Source: Aplectana chamaeleonis
Taxonomy: Eukaryota > Nematoda > Chromadorea > Rhabditida > Cosmocercidae
NCBI GenBank assembly: GCA_029168955.1
Contig: JAPDOI010001561.1
Span: forward strand, 62,001-126,000
Reading direction: 5' to 3'
Length of the DNA stretch: 64,000 nt
Part shown: positions 34,501 through 44,261 of the stretch, in pieces
How the letters are laid out: every line of letters starts with the position of its first letter
Numbering within the stretch: position 1 is the first letter of the stretch
Notes under the pieces: generated by a model
Told to the model about the DNA's origin: nothing
The model's database searches: none
Seen by the model: the letters and a program-made list of their open reading frames with translations, nothing else
Translations under genes and position numbers: made by a program

Positions 34501-37500
34501 AATAGCACGATGATAGAGATCAAATCAGTGGCGATCTGGATGAAGTCGCTTGATTGAAGGCATGGACAAAATGTTTTTTCGTAGTAACTCTTTGAACTTG
34601 AATTGGTAAAAAGGGTGTCCCAATAGAATTACTAGGAGTTGTTTTTCTTTAGATGAACAATTCCTCTGGTGTCTACCTTTTTGTAAGTTCAATTTGGATT
34701 TCTGAACCCTAAATTCCTACGCTCCAATCCTTTTGTTTGCCTTTTTTCATTCCTGAATAGACATGAATATGTGTGTTATCAATTATAAGCATTCTGAAAT
34801 ACTTAGGAACGTCTGTTCCCCGGTTTCTATCCTTTCACATGTTCGCTTTAGAGTTCTGAACACTGAAATGTTTATCCTTCGATCCTTTGTTTGTCTATTT
34901 TGTATTCCTCAATAGGTATGAATAGATTGGTATTCAACTAGAATTATTCCAAAGTGTTAATTAAGTACGTGTATTCAACTTAGGTAGTGATTCCTAGTGA
35001 TTGAAGAACTATATATGGAAAAAAACTATATACTTATTTTTATTATTGTTATTGCATGAAAACATGTTATTTTTGTTGTATAACGATTGCAGATGACGAT
35101 AAAATATTGATAATGATTGTGTCATAACAGTGATAATATATTGTTAGTGTGTTGACATGATAATGATGAAAATAATGAATCGAAGAGGATACAATCCACG
35201 TGATGGAGGTGGCTGGCCCCGCGCTATTCTGTAAAAATGGCCCAGCGCGGCACCGTTGAAGAATTCTAGCCTCGCGCTGGGGCGCGAACAGCGCCAGGCT
35301 AGTATGGGGGCGCCGCCTCGCGCTGTTTGCGCCTCAGCGCCGCGCTGTCCGAATGTCAGAGCAAGTCGAAGCAACCAACAATACTGCCGCGATCTGAAAT
35401 CGCTAGAGGAAGCGAATTGAAATCGCTCCGTCCAGCGATTTCAAATCGTAATTTCGCGTGAAATGGACGGACAATTGCGAACCACGCCAAAGGAATCAGA
35501 AAGAAGCCTCGTTAATGTGTCATAAATACACGTTTTTCCTTTTCATATGCCGTCTTTTATGTTGGTGAGCTGTGGCGTTTGCAATTTCGCGTCACACACA
35601 ATGTTGTGACGAAAGATTGTGGACTAGTCGGTTCGACTAGACAAATCGCTTCCATCCTGAAAGCAACGCGACTAGTCGAAGCAACCTAACAAAATCAAGC
35701 AGGCCGCTTCGACCAGCTATGAAATACCCTAGTCGCTCGGCGATCGCAAATGAAACTGCGATACGTTTCAGACCGTCGCGAATCAGTGCAAGATCTGTTG
35801 GCGCGATGGGTTTTGTAACTTTTGGCAGTGCCGCGACTAGTCGAAGCGACCTGCTATGAATGAGCCTACAGCGAAATATTACAATGATAAGGAGATTTCA
35901 ACATGATAAGACCGATAATCTTTACTTCGACCGGCTCAAAAGGAGGAAGCTAGGCTATAGGTGATATCTAGAAAAATCAAAAACCTACTGGGATCGAAAA
36001 TTGGAAGGCAAAGCACGTTTTTAGAAGTGGATGCAATTCCGACAAGGGTAGCCCTGTCAAGTTCATCCATCTGGATCAATGGGCCGCCACTGTCACCCTA
36101 AAAGATTTCGTTTCGTGTAACTCGCAAATTTGTGGCACCACCACTTATGGGCATTCACAATATCTCATTGAATAATAACATTGGCAGAAGACTTCGTTGA
36201 AGAGTGTGCTGAGTGTGGTGAAAAGAAATCAACGTGAGGGCCATGTTAATGCCTCATTTGCTATCGAAGTGCGTGCATTTATTGTTTTTTTTTCAGAAGC
36301 TGCCCTCTCTTGCCATCGCATCCGAAGTTACAAACTGTTCGTGTTGTTGGAGGAAGCGATCTGTTTTGTATTCGGTGAGGGGGTGGGAAATACTGGACCA
36401 TACTGATATGTCGAGGCAAATTCCAAATTGCGAGCCTTTTCGGTGACTGCACTGATTTTGTATTTGCTCAGAAACTCACAGAGCAAGGAACGTTTCCTCG
36501 ATAGCTAACCGATAGGGTTTTCAAGCTCTCTTGACGGGATTTAACGCGAAACTCCGTTTTTCGCAGTTGGCTCAGTAAAGAACTTGAAGGATAGGTTGCT
36601 GAAACAGAAATATACGCGGACGACAAGGATTCGTTGCATATTGGAATAAAGCAATCTCCAGTCAAGCGTTACATACAACAAAAATATCTTTCCAGTCGAA
36701 ATCGCTACCTAAAATTGTTAAAACACATGTGTATTTGACTTACTTTTACCATATCCGAGGGAAAAAAGAATTTCGTTCAGCTTTTGGTGTTCCTCCGGCA
36801 TACAAATCGGAACAGCTTCAGCTTTTGGTATATTGCTGTTCAGTTCGAGAATGGCAAGATCATTTTTTTTAGTGTTATCGCATGGGTGGTAATCGTGAAC
36901 GATCGGCTTAAATGATTGAAACATTAAGACCACATTGCTGAACTTCTCAAAAATTTTGAAAGCTACGTGGATGCGTTTCAAGAAGTGCCAAAACTGACTC
37001 ACATATTTTAGGGAGGTATACGAATTACTGCCCTTACAGTTCTTTGATTCGCACCTGCTTCCGACATAGATTTCGATGTCAGATCCAGAAATCCCCCAAT
37101 GAGTTTTTCCGTACACGTCTTTAGCAGTTCTAAAGCGATAGCGAACATATTTCATCTCTCTACAGAATGTACAGATATCCTGTACAGATAATAATAATGC
37201 AACTCGCTCTCACCGATCTCTGTATTCCTCCTTTTTGCACATTTCTGTGATATCGCTGCTTTGTTGAATAAGACAGTGGGCTGCGGTTAAGATGTGGCGC
37301 TGAGAAATCAGCACGCCACTACAGCCACTGTACTTCGATGCAACCAGAGTAGATTCGTATTCTAAACGTGAAATGCAACATTACAGTGGAACTGTTCCCC
37401 TACAGTGTAATCACAGTCCTTTGCGCTTAAAGCTATAGGCGCTTAAAGGCAGCGGTCGCGCTCAAATATGCTCGTCTTCTTTTCCTCTCTAAACCGTTTT

Positions 37501-40500
37501 CTGTGTATAGAGTAGTAGAGCCTATAAGAAAAAATCGCGAAAAAATAGCTGTTCTGGGCCGAATTCGAAGCCTGAACTTTCTTGTCTTTTGATGGTGGAC
37601 GAGTCCACCCCACATCATCGGCATCGATGATCTCTGATATCAAGAACATCAGCTGGCTTGAACTTGAATTTCAATTAATGAACTTTCGGATTTATGTACA
37701 CATCTAGTCAAAAACACTGGTTGAAGTGCTTGCTTTCATTGTTCAACTGTTTTATTCGGTAAATTTGCATTTATTTCTTCCTCTGAGTGTCGATGATTTT
37801 TGATTGCTTGGGATGAGACTGTGATCTTTCTGTGCACGTGTGACTGGAAATTTAGGTTTTAATACCTCTAATTCTAGCCCGTTTTTCACCGCGATACCTT
37901 CATAGTTTTTGAGCTGTTTTATATCTGAGCTGATTTTTGTAGTTTTTTTCGATAACGTTTTTCATCGTGACCAATGCCTTTAAAGGCAGCGTTCACGATG
38001 TTCATCATCGTTGACTTTCTACAGTGAAATGATAGGCGAGGAGGATAATAGGCTTCCAGTGTCGAAAGAACGGTAGAAAACGAGCCACGAGTGGTAAAAT
38101 GACGGATGCAAATGAGCGTTTTGGGGTTCCAGAACCGCCCCGTGCTCCAGTTCCGCCCCCTCAATGTGAACGAAGGAAGACTCAGATCGCAGGAATGATA
38201 AAGTCAAGAAAGGGATGATAAGTGAGCCGATCGCCTGATTGCACTGATAGGGTTTGTCTTCCATAGCGGTCAATTCCTCAACACATGAAAATCAGCGTAA
38301 ACAAGGGAGGACCTAGTTTGGCTCAAAAACATGTCTCTCGCGTTTTTTTAAGCATGCCTTGCTATATAGGACACCAAACCTTCCGTAAACCATTGAGATA
38401 TTGGAAGTGAAATCTATCGTGAACACGGCTTTTGAAGGCAACATACACGCTCGTGAACATGGTTGGGATAACAATGTGGATCGAGCCGTATGGCCTACAA
38501 CATAATGCCTACGCATTTTGAAGTGTCGAAAATTACCCACAATGCCGCTACATAAGTTAGAAGTTAGCCCCGCCCTGTATTTTCACGCCCCTTGTATTTG
38601 CCATTTTGCTCCAGAGCAGGGTCGCTGGGTCATCTTTGCCGTCAGTGACGAGTGTGGTTCACTTGTTAGGCAACCTACCAACAGTACCGACGGGTGAATA
38701 TCATCCAACAACTTTGCGTTGCAGGAAAAAGGCAAATACAGGGGCGTGAAAATACAGGGCGGGGCCAACTTCTCACTCATGTAGCGGCATTGTGGGTCGT
38801 TTTTGACACTTCAAAATACGTAGGCGTTGTAATATGGACCATACCATTCTATTTCCGTAGTTATCTCAATCACGTTTACGAGCTTGTATGCTGCCTTTAA
38901 GGATTTGCAATATTAAAGAAAATTTGAAGAGGAACAAGCTTGAAAATTTTCGCAGGGTTAAATCTTCTCTGTCGAAGTGGAGCGTCAACAACAGGTTGAT
39001 CCGCCCGCCATGAATCAGTGCCTGTCAACGTGTCGATCTCTGGTGGGTGCGCGTCCGTGTCTTGTGATCTGGCATATGCTCACATGTTGGACGGGTATTA
39101 CGTAAACGTCTGCGTTTCAGATTTTTTCGCGCTCTGCATGTTGATCTGCGCGTTGGCAAGCAACAAGAAGATTTTTGTGCTTACACATTCTAATCTTTCG
39201 AAATACTCTAACGGGCGCATACAAAATGAGCTGGTGTGTGTGTGAATTTGTACTACATTCTTCCAAGTTTATTCTTGATTTCGTTCTTCCTGACTGTTTT
39301 TCATCCTCTCGTTTTCTCTGAACTTCTCCTGAAGTATTCTTCATGGGCAAGGTATAGGTTTTGAACCAGTGCCTTCAGTACAGGTACACAGTGCAGGCAA
39401 TATAATGACGAATTAATATTTGAACTTTTTCTCCGCGAAGGCTGCATTTCGTCGTTCTGAGTTGTGCACCTTCAGTCAACTTTAATATAGCACTCGGAAG
39501 AGAATTTGTTTGACGACCTATAACTTTTGTCGCCCCCTAGAAAAGCACTGCCCGCTTACTATTAAAGCATTTCTGGTCGACCTGACCATTTGTAACGAAA
39601 TACATTTCAATTAGGACAGCCTTTAACAAGCGAATTCTCTGAATCCTGCCTGCCTGAAGTTTCGAAATGAGCTGATAATTCAAAAACCTTTTCTGTACTG
39701 GACTATATATGAAACCAGTCGGAGGGCGGAGACTCCGGATTCAATTGAAGAATGAATGATACCGCATTCAAAAATCTAAAAATTTCCATGGATTTTCATG
39801 AAAACAATGACTGATAATGATATCAGGGATCGGTATCAGCACGAAATCTCATTTCCATGGATGAATCAGTTCATTCTCATGAGTGCCTTCCTGACTAGTT
39901 TCGAGCCCTGGAATAAACCATTCGAAACCCAATCAAATCATGATTTCAGCTTGGTCCATGCGTCAGACAAAATGTAACCATAATTATACACCATTCAGCG
40001 GTCTTGGAATGAAGTCTCCAAATCCGATTTTCTAGCCGCTGACATTGGGAGTTCATTTGCAGAAAGTGGAAATTCCGAAAAGAATGCAACTTTTTGGTTA
40101 AATTTTCTGACGAAAAGTTCGAATTGAACACTTGTAGCTGCGCTCTGTTGTTCTAAACGGAGTCAAAGACGCATATTCATTATGCCCCTCAAAAACTGAA
40201 TAATCTTGTCAGAAATGAATATGCACCCCACGTGTTCGACGTCCCGAATAACCACTATAAACAAACGTCACGCAGAAAGAAGGAACTCTATTTCCCGCAC
40301 CCCAGAAATCCTCAAGGTTTGGGGAGTCGTCGGGTTCGATGATAGCAGCGCGAGGGCTGAGAAAGGGTTGAGGTAACACTGAAAAACCGCCCCCTCGCCA
40401 ACCCTACCTTGAAGGGTGGGGCAGCTGAGACCCCGCTGAGACACCAATTACTACTTATCTCCAGCACTTTGAAGGCATCGTACACGATGAAAACCATACT

Positions 40501-42591
40501 TGGGTTTTCGAGTTTTTAGTGTGGTTATATGCCTATAGTGATTGAAGGTTGCAAAATGCCCCCTCAAAAACGTCAACTTCCCAGGAAAAACCCATTGCAG
40601 GAAAGCTCAATACAAACTTGAAGTTACCGTCGAAATCAATTTGGGATAGTTGCGCGAAGTACACTAGGAACACTTTTACGATTCGTTCCTTGGCGCAGCG
40701 TTGGAAGTAATTCACCGAGGACGCCATTCAGACAAGCGATCTTTTTCTTCGAACGGAAATAAAAAGGGTCACTAACTGCTGCGTCCATTGCTGTCAGCTG
40801 CTTTCGATCGATGCCGAGCGTGAAATCGAGTTGCGTGTGAATTGCGCCCTACGACGCGTCAACGCACGATCGCCGGCAGCGACAACGGAGTTTCGTTCCT
40901 TGTAACAATGTATCGACTTCAAGGCCGGCTCCCAAAACCCAGGAAGCCTTTTTGAGGTAAGCGAATCTCCATTGAGAGGCGATTTTGAAACTCCAAACTT
41001 TCTGAGTGACATTGTTATGGCCAACTAGGCCGACTGAACGCAAAAGCTGGAGTTCGGTTTTCATCGTGTACGATGCCTTTAGAGCTCCGACGTCCTAGCC
41101 CCTGCCCCAACCCCTTCGTAACACTCGCACTCCTGCATGCCACCCAGTAGCGGCCATTCTCAGTTGAGTGCAGCTGTCCCCTGCCAAAGACTGAGGGTCG
41201 AAGCCACAGGTTCACTTTCTCTAATGGTTTGCTTTACCCTGGTCACCGGCCCAAACCCTGAACCGACCAAGGAGATGACTAGGTTAGCAGCATCATTTGT
41301 GATAAACACCGGATTTTCTCGTTGAAGTAGTACACTTGGAGTACACGTTCTCAATTTTTTCAGGCCACTTTCAGGTGTACTTCTAGTAGAGGTGTACTTA
41401 GGACTTTACTTTTTTATCGTGTAGGCTTGGTCTAGGTGGGTTAGCTCGTTTAAACTCAAAAAGAAGAGAACGAGGTGCTAACTCAGGTTACCTGCTAATA
41501 AAGCCAAGAAATTGCAGTAGAAGAAAAACGAATTTATATTGCGTCCGAAAAATAGTGTTAGCAACCATTTTTTCCGTAGTGAGCCCCAGCTATTTTCGCA
41601 AAAGTTTGAACATTGTGCTATAGTGAAACTGCTGACGGACCACAACTTATGTAATTAGGTCTAGGACAGGGTGTGTCGCACCGGTGGAACACGCGGTCGT
41701 GAATGGAATAAACATTTTTGGTAGTCGAATCGCGTGTAATTCTGAGGGGTTTCTCGAGTAGCATCAAAATCTGTTAGATAGAGAAAAAGTCGTGCTTACG
41801 AATCGTATATCTCATTTGACCGCACGCAGACAAGGGGTAAATTCGCTGACCCTCATTCGGTGCTGAACTTTTCGGTCAACCTTCAATATGAGTGCTTGAA
41901 ATAGGAGGAAACTTACTCTTGTAAATGTTGAAAGCCACCATCCACGGATATTCGCCTTCGCTTGTCGTGATTCCCCCTAGTGACCTCTTGGTTCGCGCTA
42001 GAATATCACTGAAGTGAAATGAAGATTACGTTTGACTGAAGAGCAGTAGTTCACTCAAGACTTGCTAATGTGTACGCAGACACTCTCGTGCTCCTCAAGT
42101 CGACAAAATTCCAGATTTAAAACAAAAACAACCATGCTTGTATAATTTACTTAATTTCTCCCATCTTGGAGGCAATTTCAACTCTTCGGAATGATTCCGT
42201 AAAACTATCTTCAAAATCGCCAAAGAAAACTGGGGTGGTAGTTGGACGCGCACTGGAAAATAATTTGAAGTAATATTCACGGCGATTTTACGAGAAAGAT
42301 TTTTTCAAACCTTTCCCATCAATGAAATTTAGCCAGTGCTGTTGAAGCGCAATCGGGGAGTTTTTCTCAGTTTTGGTGAATGCAATCTTGGAATCTTGTG
42401 ATTGCCTTACTATTTTATTAACGTGCTCCTCATGGTCTTGTGGAACGCTCATGTTCAAATTGGAGGTATTATTTTGCCCACTCACATAGGTAGCGAACTC
42501 CACATTCTCGCTTCAGAGCTTTATTCTCCTCCTCGGTTATGTTGCTAGTTCGAAACAGTGCAAGGAGCGGCCACCATGGCAGAATCTGCAT
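31573..42591 (-). CDS. Secreted trypsin-like serine protease, copy 3 (complete spliced frame)
   Basis: The one copy readable from start to stop: 11 exons, 386 codons before the stop. Exons in order: 42486-42591, 42421-42457, 41917-42008, 37214-37361, 37003-37129, 36744-36906, 36480-36598, 35989-36097, 33102-33161, 32900-32984, 31573-31687. All ten junctions are GT-AG and keep phase. Residues 1-17 (MQILPWWPLLALFRTSN) look like a signal peptide, then ITEEENKALKRECG leader and the RTKR/SLGG activation site. His is in HILTAAHC, Asp in NDLAILEL, Ser in VPCSGDSGGPL; DFVDVTKYVDWICANTG is the usual C-terminal helix of the fold, followed by a basic extension. Six residues before Ser is Val, where trypsin has Asp, so Lys/Arg specificity is not expected. 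Family knowledge: secreted S1 endopeptidase. The acceptor of intron 1 (AACATGAG) is weak, and the last exon is one base shorter than in the paralogues, which changes the tail frame. Confidence 0.75.
31778..32575. mobile_element. CAGGGTGGCTGAAA inverted-repeat element, copy B
   Basis: Left end CAGGGTGGCTGAAAGGTTCC and right end whose complement is GAGGGTGGCTGAAAGTTTCC, both flanked by TA, giving a 798-bp element in intron 10 of protease copy 3. The matching element in unit 1 is at 10714. A plus-strand open stretch (ASESRNHYHETAVVELIKRF) is conserved between the two copies, but I do not recognise a transposase. The TA target and TIR style suggest the Tc1/mariner superfamily; this is inference. 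Confidence 0.75.
33314..35361. mobile_element. 2,048-bp element with 30-bp GC-rich terminal repeats
   Basis: Begins CTCTGACATTCGGACAGCGC and ends with its inverted match (30 of 31 bases: ...GCGCTGTCCGAATGTCAGAG), flanked by CA on both sides. The paralogous site in unit 1 (CGACTTCGAATCGAAGC near 12720) is empty. Both ends are GC-rich for about 200 bases, while the middle is AT-rich. Inside are two direct-repeat pairs: about 33768-33850 with 33878-33955 (GATCAAATC..TGAAACTTGT), and about 34695-34785 with 34850-34940 (TTCTGAAC...TCCTTTTGTTTGCC type). It also holds a four-exon spliced reading frame. The element lies in intron 8 of protease copy 3, in the opposite sense to it. Confidence 0.85.
34031..34513 (+). 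CDS. Spliced small protein frame inside the 2-kb element
   Basis: Four open segments join in frame through three short GT-AG introns of 57, 53 and 89 bases: 34031-34106, 34164-34277, 34331-34393, 34483-34513. Every acceptor is TTTCAG or close to it, and all three split codons are restored; the last exon ends in TGA. The product part is about 94 residues and charged: LGDDLRGLGHDELKAAVLIN, QSLGSSHRERTVKFDSVVHQ, AWRKETFKALQKSLRDVRDA, KAALRFGFREIIARSHGIAR. The start exon was not found; the first listed exon follows an acceptor. I recognise no domain. It may be a cargo fragment of a host gene captured by the element or an element-encoded protein. Confidence 0.55.
37447..37979. mobile_element. AGGCA-family MITE, first of three adjacent copies
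   Basis: Begins at TTAA-AGGCAGCGGTCGCG and ends ...TCATCGTGACCAATGCCT-TTAA. It shares its right TTAA with the next copy. The three elements at 37447-38896 together occupy one insertion point in intron 3 of protease copy 3. The empty site is seen in copy 1 (GAGCGCTTAAGGATTTGCAG near 3210) and in copy 2 (near 14893). Confidence 0.75.
37984..38431. mobile_element. AGGCA-family MITE, second of three adjacent copies
   Basis: Ends AGGCAGCGTTCACGATG and ATCGTGAACACGGCT, with TTAA on the left and a decayed TTGA on the right. The internal sequence resembles the TGTTCACGAT subfamily at 11953, 30613 and 43091 (for example the TTTC.ACACTG.AAAACG-type core). Noncoding. Confidence 0.7.
38436..38896. mobile_element. 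AGGCA-family fold-back MITE, third adjacent copy
   Basis: A subfamily with much longer inverted arms: roughly 38436-38597 against 38735-38896. Arms include ACACGCTCGTGAAC.TG / CA.GTTTACGAGCTTGT near the tips and CCCCGCCCTGTATTTTCACG / CGTGAAAATACAGGGCGGGG near the loop. It could form a large hairpin if transcribed. A half copy of the same subfamily lies at 59558. The right TTAA abuts GGATTTGCAATATTAAAG of the host intron. Confidence 0.8.
40473..41078. mobile_element. AGGCA-family MITE, ATCGTACACGATG subfamily
   Basis: Ends AGGCATCGTACACGATGAAA and TTTCATCGTGTACGATGCCT, 606 bp apart, flanked by TTGA and TTAG, decayed forms of TTAA. The position is empty in copies 1 and 2 (near 5600 and 16975, just before the shared CCGACGTCCTA). 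It lies in intron 3 of protease copy 3. No gene inside. Confidence 0.8.
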
Positions 42592-43090
42592 CTGTAAACT
42601 GCAAAGAAACTTTGCTTCTACCAAGCTCGAATAAGTTTGAGGGAGCAGAGGTGCAGACTCTATAGAACGGAGCGCAATGAAAGCCTTTTCGACTTTCAAC
42701 CTATACAAAGTCTCTGCAGTCATTTTTCTGAGTGCTGGTATTCAGTACAAGATATTGAAGGATGTCTCATCTGCATTTTTGTGGGTTCTGTTTATAAACC
42801 GATGCGAAGCGAAACCTGATGGCACTCTAATATTCTATTAAAAAAAAACAGTAAAAAAATCTTTAATCGGCAAGAACGAAAACCACTTTAACCCAATCTG
42901 GTTACGTTTATTCAGCAAGGTTTTAAGCGGTGTTCGTTCGAGTCTATCTATGCCATAATAGGGACGACCGCTTTTTCACTCTGAGCTTCAATAAACCTAT
43001 GCAACAGTTGGGCATCTCGTCGCGCCAATTTCACCTTTTAAAAAAAAAGAAAGAATAAGGAAATATCTGTCTCACACTTGTGGTTTTTAA

Positions 43091-43574
43091 AGGCACTGTT
43101 CACGATAAACTTCATCCTCGACTTTTCCATGACAAACGCTTCTCGTGGCTCTCAGAAGCAGAACAGCGTCGAAAAACGGGATGAAAAGCTACCCAGGAGC
43201 CGCAAAACGGCTTAGAAAAGTGGGATAACCCCGCCATTGTGGGCAAGTCCCGCCTCTTCCCGCCCCTCGACGTGAACAAAGGAACACCCGAAATCGTTAG
43301 TTGAGCGATGGTTTCCGATCAAAAGCCCCGTTCTTCTCTTCATTCTCAACTTCTATCTTTACTCAGGTCAGCTCGCACACATTGGCTGCAAAAGAAGGAA
43401 CTTACAAGCCTTGGGCAACTCGTCCACCATTTTCCGTAGCTCAATTTCTGAGGGACCATAACTCCATTCCCAGAAGCTCTTGTACGATTCCAGAAGCATC
43501 ATTGGAATCAGAATGGGACCGGTTTTAAGATAGGCAAAAAAACAGAAAAGCGGTTCTTATCGCGAACAGTGCCT
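43091..43574. mobile_element. AGGCA-family MITE upstream of copy 3
   Basis: Ends AGGCACTGTTCACGATAA and TTATCGCGAACAGTGCCT, with TTAA on both sides. The paralogous sites near 7690 and 19330 (in front of GTCCCAGTCGAGCGACTG) have no insertion. It lies about 500 bp upstream of the start codon of protease copy 3, so it separates that gene from its ancestral upstream sequence. Confidence 0.85.
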
Positions 43575-43578
43575 TTAA

Positions 43579-44261
43579 GTCCCGTTCGAACGACTGCATT
43601 CGGTGCATCAGAATTGACCAAAAACTCTCCGTAAATGGGTAAAACGGTAAAAAGTAAGTGCACACCCCTGATGTGGAGTCCGAGCGAAATCGCCATGTTT
43701 CACACCCCGTAGACCTGCACCCTGGTGTGCGATTACTTTCCGCTTATTTCATGATTTCTTTCACCAAGGAGCAACAGAAGTTGACAAATGTTTTCGAAGA
43801 AGATTTCGAAATAATATCACCCGGGACGGGTTTTTATTCACCTAACGACCCAATTCTTTTCACTTTCTGCGGGGAATCAAAAAGAGATAAAGATCGGCCG
43901 CCCTAGTGCAGCTGACTAAGGGTAGAGAAAGAAATGGGTGAATAATCCTTTTTGAAGGATTCAAGTACACTGCGTATTGCAGGAGACAAAAGAAGCCAAT
44001 GACAGCTGCATCTGTCCAAAATGTGTTGGCTACCCTTTCGAAATTTCGCAATGTTTCGTTTCGCTGTCGGTCCAATCGAGCTGATTAGTGCGGCGCCAAC
44101 CCCTGACGCCTCCCGTTTCTCTCGTGGAAAACGGGAAGGCGGAGCTTTGCCGAAACGTCTCTCGTTCGCCACGACGTGGCAGAAAAAAGCGGTTAAGCCA
44201 TCGGTCGAATCGAACTCGTGCCTCAGACAGCGAAGCGGCATTAAACAGCTCGGGCCATATA
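43579..44261. other. Unassigned stretch upstream of copy 3
   Basis: Begins with the short host match GTCCCGTTCGAACGACTGCA and ends with the RTE-tail hairpin half ACAGCTCGGGCCATA. The part in between is not matched in units 0 and 1. One open frame (43658-43906, plus) reads KLTNVFEEDFEIISPGTGFY but has no partner exon and no known motif. At 44090-44150 an imperfect CCCGTTT...AAACGGG inversion is present. No gene is called. Confidence 0.4.

Noticed and set aside
35936..35967. Alternative last exon ITYSLASSF-stop directly after the Ser exon (also at 13387-13418)
   Set aside because: It keeps phase and would end a 310-residue protein, but it lacks the C-terminal helix of the fold; the exon at 33102-33161 supplies it (VDVTKYVDWIC) and is conserved in three copies. 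It could still be an alternative end.
36718..37155. Single continuous frame joining the exon 5 and exon 6 parts of protease copy 3
   Set aside because: The middle part (VSQFWHFLKRIHVAF...) is an intron that happens to be open; a phase-0 GTGAGT donor at 37002 and TTTAAG acceptor give a normal S1 sequence, and copy 1 has stops in this part.
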